Shown here: piece after piece, positions 22,614-33,400 of the stretch
Numbering within the stretch: the first letter of the stretch is position 1
Layout of the letters: each line of letters opens with the position of its first letter
Origin: Gyromitra esculenta
Taxonomy: Eukaryota > Ascomycota > Pezizomycetes > Pezizales > Discinaceae
DNA: 64,000 bases
Direction: 5' to 3'
Assembly (NCBI GenBank): GCA_038503075.1
Contig: JBCAML010000005.1
Span: 2,294,001-2,358,000, forward strand
The notes under the pieces: generated by a model
Databases searched by the model: none
What the model saw: the letters and a program-made list of their open reading frames with translations, nothing else
What the model was told of the DNA's origin: nothing
Translations under genes and position numbers: made by a program

Positions 22614-23712
22614 CTATACAGTAACAGTAGTAGTCGGAGAACTGGCCGCCGGGACAACCGCAATCGTAGAACTACTAGTTGCTGGCACAGGAACAACGAC
22701 ATGAGAGCTACTCACAGCTGACGCGGTAACTGTAGCAGTAGAGGTACTCGCTAGTAGCGATACCACAGCAACTATGGTTAGAGAGGGACTTGCAGATGGC
22801 GATACTACGGAGACTGTGGTTGTAGAGGGACTTGCAGATGGCGACACTACGGCGACTGTAGTGCTGGAGGTACTGACTGATGATACTATAGCTGTAGTAG
22901 TGGAGGTACTGGCAGGTGATGATACTACAGCTGTGGTAGTGGAGGTGGTACCTGCGGGTAACGACACTACCGCAACCGTAGTTGTGGAACTGCCGCTTGC
23001 TGACGCTGGAACGGGGGCTGTGGTCGTGATGGTGCTGCTCGCCGAGACGGGAATGACTACGGTGGCTGAGCTACTTACTGCTGAAGTTGTCGTAATGACT
23101 ACAAAACTTGAAGGCATCGGACCGCTGGAGCCGCTGCCAATTACTGGAGCTATCGATGCAGCAGCCGTGTTACTGGGGATCAGGGTCGATGGGAACACTG
23201 GGATGGGGATTATTATGGGGTTGATATTCGAAGCGCTGGTGGTAGATGCTTCTGGCATCGCAGTGAGTGTTGAGTTATTACACCTTTTTGGAGGTATGTT
23301 TTAGCATGTATTTTCGGAGTAGCAGTATTCCGTATTCTAGGATCTGACGGAGACTTACTGGTATTGGTCGGGCAAGTAGCAATCGTATATCGATGAGCTA
23401 TCCCCACGCGGGCAAGGGATTGTAGCCACTGGTCCATTCGTGCCATTTACAATGGGGCACAGAATGAATTCGATGTGAGCGAAGCAAGTGTACTATCCCC
23501 CTCATCGCGTTAGCAACGTATATGTACCTGCATTGAATCCAAAAACTAATAAGGTGGCAGAAGCGGATCTCAGTAGAGTAATTACATACCTCATTTGGGG
23601 AATAAGTCTGACTTCCACAAGTTTGCGTTACTGTTCCATTTTGGCGCGGGATTAATTGGACTGGACTCGCGCCGACCAGTGAGACTAATAGGGAAATGAT
23701 TGCAAACTGCAT
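22614..23712 (-). CDS. Secreted Cys-domain protein with Ser/Thr-rich tail (three exons; CBM52-like)
   Basis: A 308-aa protein. Exons: 23712-23590, 23492-23359 and 23283-22614. Introns of 97 nt (GTATGT...GGGATAG) and 75 nt (GTAAGT...CAAAAAG) keep frame. It starts with a signal peptide (MQFAIISLLVSLVGASP), then a six-Cys domain at about residues 30-87: TCGSQTYSPNEYTC, LCPIVNGT, PCPRGDSSSIYDC, LPDQYQC. The Y-S-P-x-x-Y-x-C...L-C-P-x-x-N-G pattern resembles fungal wall-associated CBM52-type glucan-binding modules (moderate confidence). The remainder is a Ser/Thr/Val/Ala-rich stalk with imperfect repeats (VVSPSASPSTTT, VVSPSASPSLT), typical of O-glycosylated wall proteins. No clear GPI signal is seen at the end, so a further exon may be missing. 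Confidence 0.8.
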
Positions 23713-24912
23713 CGTGGGCTTTTTTTTTTTCAATTAAGGCGGTAGAAACTGACTGGACGGAATGTCGTGTGGACCTGATATGATAAAAAAACGTAGGAGG
23801 AATTGCGAGACTACTTCCAGAAAATTGGTTCTTAAATATCCGCGGTATGGAACGCCTACGTCTGTCATAGATACGCATACACCATGAGTAGAGACAGCCC
23901 CCCCCCCTTCATACTAAAATTCGAAGAGATGGTTTGTTGTGTGCGTGCATTTACGTCATTTCAGAGTATCGTGCGAATACTAAATGGCGCAGGAACCAGG
24001 GGCAACACTACTTTTTTGTTCTGTACTATACACAAGTTAAGAGCTATAATCTCCGTTACTAATAGTTGTATCTAGCACAGTAGTGGTGTCTGGGCATCGT
24101 CTATCTAGTGTTCGTCTTCCCTCCTGAAGTGCAGCAGTTCTGACGGTATGTATCTACACAAAAGATTTGTTATCCTAGCAAACGACATTTAGCATTAACC
24201 CTGTATAGTAGAACTCACAGATTTGGTTTCGTTATCGGTAACTTTTACAATTTCCGAGAAGTCGTAATACTTAGCTCTACGACAGATCACGACGATCATG
24301 AGATAGGATCCGAAAAGGGGATAATCTAGCCGAGACGCGCAATCATTTCGATGATTGCGCGGTCGTGGCCAATTTCAAGATATGGACGAAACAGTTGGTG
24401 TTGTTGAATTCTGGTTTTCATTCTTCTCCAAGAGTTTAAGCTTTTTCTAGAGAATTTGCTAGGTTTATAACCACACATGAATATGGGAGAAGGATGTCGA
24501 GTAGCCACTTGATAGTTGCTCGCCGAGTGATCGCCCATGACAATTTGACCAGGACAGATCTCAAACAGCGTGGACGTCAAGTCAATAGGTTAAAACCCAG
24601 TACTTAAACCGGCTAGGGTTCGGCAATTTTGGCCCAAGATATTTCACCGAATAAAGCTCATTTAAGTGTCATTTTGACTTCGTGAGAACACCAGCAATGA
24701 TGCACCAAATTTTTGTCTGCATAATGAAAAGTTTTGTTTTCGACTTGGCTGAATGTTGCTTCTCTCGAGCTAAATTTTGCAACACGATACTCCTCTATAG
24801 AATTTACAGTACCGGTATGGACAAAATACTATACGCAATCTTACTAAAGGCCATGCAAAACCCAGGCCTTCTACATAACAAAAACTCCACACATAAGCTC
24901 TAAAATTTGATT
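23713..24912. other. Intergenic
   Basis: Upstream of the CBM52-like gene and downstream of the phospholipase gene. No gene supported. It holds the perfect hairpin at 24336-24361. Confidence 0.5.
24336..24361. repeat. Perfect 11-bp hairpin with TTCG loop
   Basis: CGCGCAATCAT - TTCG - ATGATTGCGCG. A perfect palindromic stem closed by a UUCG-type tetraloop if transcribed. It lies about 550 bp beyond the phospholipase stop. No T-run follows, and its role is unknown. Confidence 0.7.
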
Positions 24913-26837
24913 CTATTCATCATCATCACCACCCTTCACCCACTTCTTCTGCTGCTCATAAGTGACATCGCTCCCATTTTTCAAATGCGGTGCGTAATCC
25001 CCTTCACTCGTCTCCACAGTTGTTCCATTCCAACAATAGCGCTCGAAACAATCCTTACACTTCCCCTCACCATATCCAATAGTATCACCGCGCCTCTCCC
25101 GAACCCTCTGTAGCATCGCGCATGCAAGACATTGCCCCCAATCCTCACCATTGTTGGTTTGTTCTACTTGTTCTCTACCGTTGCCTATAAACCTGTCGAT
25201 TTCGGCGTCGCTATACTGGAGTTTGAATGTTGACTCATTAGTGTAGTAGTTGAACGGTGTATTCGGTAAATAAACAATCAGCGGTGGTGGCGAGCCAGAG
25301 CTTGAATGATTTCTGCCATCGCATCCGAAGAATGTCGGCCGCTGGTTCAAGCCCAATTCCACAAACGTATCAAACCCTGGGACAGAGGGGAACGAGAGGG
25401 TATTGGTGTACGAAGCATTACTGTTAATTCGACGGTATGTGTGTACAAGCGATGAACCATTGGGCCAGCTATATTTTGTATCGGCAGAAGAATCGACGGC
25501 CAGAATCACATCTACTTGTCGCTCTGGTTGGAGGAGAGGCCAGAGTGGGATATTTTGGTTGTCTTCGCCACCGTCGACGAGCTCTAATGTTGAATAATCG
25601 CGCACCGAATTATTTCCGGACTCGTAGCCTTGGAACGGGTTAGGGTACTATTCGGCTTCATTATCAGGCCAAGATGCTCCTAGGAGATTCACATCAACTG
25701 CCAAGCAAAGGAAGAAAGCTCCCAAACACAGACCTCTGCAATGTCGTCATTTCTCTCTGTAAGCCTTCCTAGAATTGGAGCCACAATATTTCTAAGAGCA
25801 GCACCTCCGATCCCCGAAACACCTTCTCCAATTCTCGCCACGACGACATTGAATAAGCTTGAGCTTGTCCCCATTACAAATCCTGCATAGTCAAACCCTT
25901 TCACGCACGAGGACTGATTACTTGGCTTCCCGCCATTCATCTTCGTCCCCAAATATTCCATAGGATAGAATAGTTGTAGCCCACGATCCCAACTCCCAAA
26001 CTCGAACGGGTTAAACTCGTAAACAGTGGCGTTACTCTCCGCCAGAATCTCTCCCTCCCGTCTCCCGTCCGAGATGACAATTGGGAACGGCATGCTCATG
26101 TTCCGAAAACTCTCCATGTCCCGGATATCACTCCAGGTGGTGCTAACCCCACCTTTGTGTCGGTCCACCAATTGACGTCCCAGAGCCAAGCCCCAGTAAT
26201 CCGTGATGGTCGTCGTGAAGTGTGCATTGTCCTTCTGGTCAACCTGGTCCTTGATGCCGTTCAGATATGCCAGCGTATCTCCCACGCCACCAGGCGTTAC
26301 CAGGTCTTTGTCGAGCTGCCATGTGTCTGCACGTAACGAAGGGACCGTAGCGAAATTATTGACCGCCGACGAGCCCACCATCCAATTACCGCCGGAGAGG
26401 CCCGCCAGATAGCTCATGCCCTGCAGCAGTCCGGCAAATGTAGAGTTCGACGTACGGCGATCGAGAGCGGTGAAGATGCCGGCGGCGTTAAGCATGGCTC
26501 TGTATCCGCCACCAGAAAACGCGAGCGCGGTGGTCATGTTGGCAACGTATGACTCCAGCAGGTCCTGCGAAAACCCCAGACATGCAGCGTCGAGGAACTG
26601 GAGGAGAGACTGGGATTGCAGCGAGGCGGTGCTCGTCCGCCGAGAGGATACATAGTGGTTTTCGTTGGGCGAGAGAGATGTTGCTGGCCGGACGAACGTG
26701 ATATCGGTGGGGCAGGCTACGGTACGGGGCGCATACGATGGGGATTTGGCTGAAGATGTGACAGTCAAAAGTAATGTTAACGTTAAGACGAGGAAAGGGA
26801 TGGATGTAATTCGGTGGATCATCTTTGCAACGGCCAT
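24913..26837 (-). CDS. PLB1: Lysophospholipase / phospholipase B, secreted (two exons)
   Basis: A 612-aa fungal phospholipase B of the cytosolic-PLA2 catalytic fold, which removes acyl chains from phospholipids and lysophospholipids at the cell surface or outside the cell. Exon 1 is 26837-25734, exon 2 is 25647-24913. The intron (86 nt, GTCTGT...GAATAG) is phase 0 and rejoins DDIAE to YPNPFQGY. Hydrophobic signal peptide: SIPFLVLTLTLLLTVTS. Catalytic motifs: SGGGYRAM (oxyanion/Arg loop), GLSGGNW (nucleophile Ser) and VDGGEDNQNIP (catalytic Asp). Many N-x-S/T sites and several Cys are present. The C-terminus is acidic (KGGDDDE) and no GPI tail is seen. Length is usual for the family. ATG 26837 is preferred; a second in-frame ATG lies 15 bases on. 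Confidence 0.93.
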
Positions 26838-26900
26838 TATGATAGAGGTAGCTGAGTGGATGGAAAAAGAGCGTCGCCCTTTTTTTTCACAAATCGGCAG

Positions 26901-26908
26901 ATTTATAT
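26901..26908 (-). promoter_or_regulatory. TATA-like element of the phospholipase B gene
   Basis: ATATAAAT on the minus strand, about 64 bp upstream of the ATG at 26837. Confidence 0.45.
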
Positions 26909-29900
26909 CCGAGGAGTGCAATGATATGACGAGAAATTACCTAGTCAAATGAAAATAAACTATTCGAAAAGGCCCGTTGTACGACATTTTCTCATGTTGG
27001 TGAGGGCTATTGACAAGTGTCTACGTGTTGAGATCCCAATATAGCGAATAGTACCTATCCTCTCTTTCCGCGAAAAATAAAAAAATAAAAAGTGTAAAAA
27101 ATGTAAAAAATTGCAAAGGAGGTAAAATCCGTAGCTTGCCATGACAATTCATCTTTAATCCACCAATATGGTTGGCCTTTCACCAGGCACAGCGAAATGT
27201 CTAATTCGCTAGAAACAGGAAGTAAATATCATGCAACAGATGGATATCACGCGTACGCATACGCCTACCCAGTAGACTTTTTCTACCGTTTAATTCATGA
27301 TCAGCCGTAGCTCTCCGTGCATAACTAGCTAGCTAGCTAGGCATAATTGAGTATGGGAGAATTTTTCTTCTCGTTCGCTAGGAGGGGATAGAGCCCTCAG
27401 CGGAAGGAGAATGGCTCAAGATTGATTGTCTACATTTGTGTAATTCAGTGTGTTATTAGACTACGGAAGTGGGTCCTAGGAGTTATGCTTTAGCTACATA
27501 ATCAACGCATAAGCGACCACTGAATCACGATCACGGCTCAGCAATCAATTGAATCACTGATGGAACGCTCCAAGAGGTGCAGATGTCGCAGCCAAGGTTG
27601 TAGCTACTGCCACCAAAAAGCAGCAGTCTACGTTACTATACTGACGTCTGTCTACACATATTACCGCCAGGGAATAGTAGTCACGGCGTTACCAGACGTG
27701 AGGTTAGGGCCGTGACAGGCTGATCACCTATCGTAGCAGGGTAACCCTTGTCACTGCCGCAAGTCAAGTCCTGGGCAGAGCTCCCTACATCTACATGTAT
27801 CACTGCAATTCCCACAGCTGTCATGATGTTAGCCTCAATACTTAAGCTTTCTTGACACCAGTAGAAGCCGTGATCACTCCGAAACCGTGAATCCTATCGA
27901 ATAGCAATTCCTCTCGCGCCAGAAGTTCAACTCGGAGATAGCTGCGCATTTGCTGCATGAAATATGATATCACAACTCTTGGTACCGCTCCAAGACATGC
28001 TAGGCATGTAGCTAGGTACATGATGCTATTTCAGCCAAAGTAGACAATAACCCCAGGCATTGAAATGTCAATTGCGTTGATCCTCGGGTGTGATCGGATA
28101 GAAAAGTCCTTTCTCTATTGAGAATTGTTTTCGGTAGTATCAATTGGTATATATGGCCGACTGCGCTAATGTACGTATACCTGGGGGCAGATGTTTACTT
28201 CATAGTACTTGTAATAAGTTTCATCTACTGTACACATACACATATGTACGAAGTCACAGAAAGTTCTAATGATGTTTTTTCTTAACAAACAGTGCTATAC
28301 TCTTTATTTTTATTTTTTTCTCCCCCCTCCCTCTTCCACAGAAAATTTTCTCTCGTCTCCGCTGGCAAGGTGATACATGTAGGGGGTTGGCTTTTCGTCG
28401 GTTTTGATTTGGTTTCAAACCGTGTGTAGGCACATCAACTGCATGCAAAGTACACCAAATTCGATCTTCAAAAAAAAAAAAAAAGGTCGTTTACCGGGCT
28501 GCGTCCGACCCTCAGTACCTGCATATGCACCTTGGCCCAACTGACTTGCTTTTCACGGCTTTGCTTGCGGAGAGAGACAAAACACACGGAACTCGCAGCC
28601 GGGGTATAAAATGTCTCTTTTCGCGAATTACCGAGACGCTGGGAGGGGTCTGACGACATGAACACTACTTTCCTATCAGAGGATAGCACACAATCCCGAT
28701 TTCGCGGTTATCCGATCGCGAGATCTCAGTTACCAGGGATATACTAGAAATTGCTAAAAATGAGATCCATCATCCTACGGACTGTTTGGCCTTGCTTTTC
28801 CGGGGTAACTCTGCACGACATGGATTTCGAATACCAAATGTTTTTATTCACTGGGGGGGGGTGTTTTTTTTTTTGGTAGAGCCTAAGGAACTTGGAAGGA
28901 GGAGAAAAATATCATCTTGAATACATATATAGCATCCCTCAAACTAAAGTCATTAACTATCACTCGTCTCGAGAAATCTGTGTAACGTCTCGTCACGATA
29001 CTCAACCTCAGTTTTTCTCCCGTTTGGAGTTTTTTTTTAAATTTTTGCATCGATAGAATTATCCACAATATTCTCAGCTGCAGGGGAGCCTGGGCCGGGG
29101 GGTGTCAAGTCTCAGCTCTTTGCAGGGAAAAAAATCCCAGGCAAAAAAAAAAAAACCTGCGGGCGTTCATGCAAGCCACGATCTTTGCTGCATTTTCCCA
29201 CTGGATAAGAACTACATGTATACATGCACTTTTTTCAAACTGACCGATCGTAGTGTGCATTGGGTGTTCGTTTTTTAAATCTTAGTCAAATTCTGCCTAG
29301 CAGAAATGCTAATCCAGACTGCATTTCATGCATTTGAACCTGGTATTGAGCACACACACTCAAAAAAAAAAAAACCGAAGCATAGTTTAATTCTCATCTT
29401 GAATTGTCACAGCAAGAAAAACCATGCTCTGGATAAAGATAATTGCAACAACAAAATTCGAAAAAATAGCTTTAATTTGTAAACAGAATGGCCAACAACA
29501 ACAAAAACCGACTAATAAAGAACCCCCCCACGCTTGAAGAAAAAAAAAGATGTAAAAAGCCGAAATAATACAGAGCATGTAGCTACGTAAATATAACGAG
29601 AAGCGAGAATAATAGCAAAACATACCTATCCAAAAAAACGAAATAAAGAAGCCTTCCCGAATATTTTCCCTCACTGCCAAATCCATGCGCCTAATTTTCT
29701 TTTTATAAGTGGTAAAAATAAAAAAAAACCCAGCCATTGCGAAAAAAGCCAAAACCAGAAACCGAACAAAGAATTTTTTGTCCCCCAGTCTAACAACACA
29801 CCAAACTCAGACCCGCGCCAACAACAAAACGATTGAAGATATGTAAAAAAAAAAAAAAAAGAGAATAAAAAGAGAATAAAAAACCGCCCCTGGAGAATTC

Positions 29901-29961
29901 GTAATCGTGATCCGGTTCGAGTTGGAAAAAATAAAGAGAAGCCCGCCTTCCGAGAGATGGA
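26909..29961. other. Intergenic, A/T-homopolymer rich in its second half
   Basis: No gene supported. A (TAGC)n tract lies at about 27325-27340. From about 28300 to 29960 there are many poly-A/T and a few poly-G runs (8-16 bases). Open frames in this part are low complexity. Confidence 0.5.
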
Positions 29962-30461
29962 TTAATTCGGCCCGTAGAAGCTTCCGTGAGAGGTGGTGGT
30001 GTAGGCTCGAGCGCGTGCTGATTTAGGAGACTCCACGACCCGTAGTTCTTGCAATGCGACTTCTGCAGCGTCTTCCATCGCATTGTGGATATAGTTCCCA
30101 TCGTACCAATATCGAGCAGAGACAATAACTAGTCCTGGGAGTTTGGCGCGAGCGGACCAAGCGGTTCTGCATCCTGATGTTGAAGATAGATGTTAGCCTT
30201 TTTGTATGTTCTATGTTCTATGTTCTCATTGAAGGGGATAGGTTTCTCGGTGGGGGAGGGATTATGATTTACCTCGTCTATCAGAGAAGACCTGGAACTC
30301 TGGCATTTCTAAACCGGTTTTTTGACAGTGATCTATTATTACCCAGAAAGCTATCAGTCTTTTATTCCTTCGAAACCCTAGGGTAATTCCAGTAAGGGTT
30401 ACTAACCTTTAAGCTTATCTTGCCAAGGTGTAGGAAGATCATCAGAAGATCGGATAGACAT
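29962..30461 (-). CDS. Small dsRNA-binding-domain-like protein (three exons)
   Basis: A 108-aa protein seen only after splicing: exons 30461-30407, 30332-30273 and 30173-29962. Introns of 74 nt (GTTAGT...AATAG) and 99 nt (GTAAAT...CATCAG) are both phase 1. The spliced product starts MSIRSSDDLPTPWQDKLK, then shows CQKTGLEMPEFQVFSDRRG, TAWSARAKLPG and YWYDGNYIHNAMEDAAEVAL. The order 'helix - P-x-F...strand - strand - E-D-A-A-E-x-A-L helix' resembles the dsRBD alpha-beta-beta-beta-alpha layout, where the last helix carries an xxA-E-x-x-A-A-x-x-A-L pattern. The final ~25 residues are probably disordered. Three exons joining in frame into a coherent protein argue for a real gene. RNA binding is inferred. 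Confidence 0.72.
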
Positions 30462-33400
30462 GGTGCGGTGGGAGATTGAAGTTATTTTGAAATTGGGGGG
30501 GTGTTTTTGCGAGTTTGATATTCAAATCCTGGGAGACAGCAGTAGGTATTTATTGCGAGTTTGATGTCAGTGTCGATTAAGCCTAATTGGAGTTTTCGAA
30601 ATTGGAGTTGCTGTTGCTGTTGCTGTTGCTTTGCCTGCTGCTTTGCCTTGCTGATATTGTTATTTTGGAGGTTGCTGATCGCCATGCTTTTAAATCCCCT
30701 GAGGCTGAAAGATAGCCTGCCATAGTTCAGTCGAAGAGCGTGCAAAAAAATATGCGTGATGAAGTCGACGAGACCTGTAAGGCCGGCCCTGGACCCTGTC
30801 CCGGTGGGGGCGTACATGCTGCATGCATATGGAGCAAGGGGCTACTGAGTTGTAAACTAACACGGTGGACTACAGGTGGCTCGCGGGCTGCAGAAGATTG
30901 TTCGACCGAGGCTTCCATGGAAAGCGGTGACGTCCAGTACCGTGAACAGATGCGCGTCTAAAAGCGAAAAAAAATAAAAATAAAAAAAATCGCATGTATT
31001 GCTGTGCTGTTCTTTCTCGTTCGTTCGTCGTTTGCTAAACTGGAGAGAGCCTGCCAGCTCACACAACTAAGGATCCCGATGGGCTATTACTCGCGAGCCA
31101 GGCTCCTACTTGGGAGACGTCTCATCTACTTTGAATCTCTGAGATCTCCTCCACCACGTACTCGCCCTTCACTGATCAAGGTGGACGGATAGATGTTGAA
31201 TGAAAAGATTGTTCCCACAGTAAACATGGTGGAAGTACCGTGGTACCAAACAGGAGGGGGGAGAAGTATCGCGGTATGCATGCAGCAAAGGGGGTAACGT
31301 TAGAGAAAACTGCCCCTGAGAGGAGGATTAACAGTGCAGATTAACGATTTACCTCAATGCGTAACTCCAGATCTTAGCTGGTATTGCCCCATCGAAGCTC
31401 TCTATTGGGGCATTTCGCAGAAGATCTGGGCTACGTTGCGCCCCAGTGATTCGCTCGGTTTGCCCTACTCACTCGGCCGTTGAGCTGGACCCCTGCCTGT
31501 CAAGAGCGGTGAGGTGAGCCAAAAGTATTGAAGGGGTTTCTTTTGCATCTTGTTTCATGTTCCGACTCTAGCTCTCTGTAAAACTATTGAACTTGCGTTC
31601 CAACAGTTGGGGTTCTTCCCTCAACCAGCACCCTGGCCCTCCGGAAGGTTAGGGCCCTCTATGCAGCCCCTAGCCAGGATCCAATTCAATTAATTGGATC
31701 AGCCTTCCAACTCTCTTTCTACGTGCCTCATTAGAAGCCTCTCACTGGGCCACGGCGCCCAGGAACTAACGGAACCCCGGACAGAAATAAATGGGGCCAG
31801 AATCGGCGGGAATTGGTATTAACTCTCAGAATAGCAGTCTTCCGGTATCCGCTACAAGAAACTAGCCAAGCCAATCACAAAATCACTGTTTTATTAGAAA
31901 TAGCAAAAGTAAAAGTATCAAGATTTAGTCCAAGCCGAAACTAAAGTTTGACTTCTAAGCAAAGTAACTTGATTTCGCAAATACGTGACGACTTGTAACT
32001 TGCAACAGCTGAGCGGATAGTTACATAAGGGTGAACCAAACATCCTCCCCCCCATTCGTGAGCCACAGCTGGTGTCAATGCCTCTGATTGCTTGTAAGCC
32101 CTCCGTTGTCCCGCTTGGCTTGTTTCCCAAAGCACCTGGGCCAATCCACGACGGTTTCCCCGCATTGAGAATCAACCACAAGATAACAGCAGATAACTGT
32201 GGGAAGGATCACACAGAATGTGGGGTTTTTTTGCATCAAGATGCCTCGACATGGAGGAACCCCTCCTCATCTCTTGAAAGTGGCATCAAATCGTCATTTG
32301 AAGATCTGGATACCGACCACGAGAAAAAAATGAATCCACGCAATTGTATTCAGAGAGCACCTGGGAGACGATTGGAGGCCAATTGAAGAAGATTGAATCC
32401 GATATCCTGGATCATTCGACGACGCGCCATTTGGCAGGCTCAGGCAGGCTTCATAGGGCCAGAATGGCGCTCCATCAGGTTAGCATTAAAGTATTTATAT
32501 AAATTCTGATTATATCAGCCTCTGGCCTCATTCGCTGACGGCAATTGAAAGCCCAGGGTGGCTGCCGAGTCGAGATGAGCCGGTGGTGTCGTGGTCACCT
32601 CCGAACCAGAACAGAGGATGCAGATGCACGATCTACTCCAATCAAGCCCGCTGCCACCCCGCATTAAGCTATCCCACGACACGTACTGTCGCAATATATG
32701 TACTTTCCCATCAATCTGCTAGAATCGGTGTTTATTGTCCATGCTGACTGCTGGAAATGGTCGGGTAAAATATACCTTCTTTGCTTTGTGCAGCTACAGA
32801 CTGATGTTCGATTTAGGAGTAGCTGTTTGTAATCCTTTTTTTAATTCTTATTCCTATTCCTATTCCCATTCCCCCCCCTTCCTTCCTTCCTGGGGGTTGT
32901 ATATGTGTTCGCCCGACAACCACAGCTTTCCTGCATTTATTCTCTCCAGAATGGGAGTACCCAAGCGTATCGCGGATAAGCTAACCAGAAAACGGGAATT
33001 GTGCAATTGTTTATTGGCTAAGCACCATTCAATTGCTTGCCCTGCGCGCAGCTCGTTCAAAGCAACTCTTGCGCAGGCCGATCATCAAGCCACCAATACC
33101 GCCCGTCTGGAACCACGACATGGGCACCGTGTCCAGAAACGGCAAGTAAATCAAACAGTGGGCGAGCGCTGGACCACGTGTCCGCAGTCATATCACGTCT
33201 CCTTGCATACGAGAAACAGCGTTGTCGTCGTTTCTTCCTGGTTTATTGTGGAGTCCAGGGAAAAGGAATCTCCACAACCCTCGCATCGATCATACAATGA
33301 GCTACAATGAGGGTTCCATTTTGCTGTGGACAAACTAACCTGTGAGGTTTAATGCTTGCAAATGCACTGAAGCACAATTGATTCCAACCGCCTAAACCCT

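Noticed and set aside
22774..23304. 176-aa plus-strand open frame
   Set aside because: Antisense of the Ser/Thr-rich exon 3 of the secreted Cys-domain gene; composition fully explained by that.
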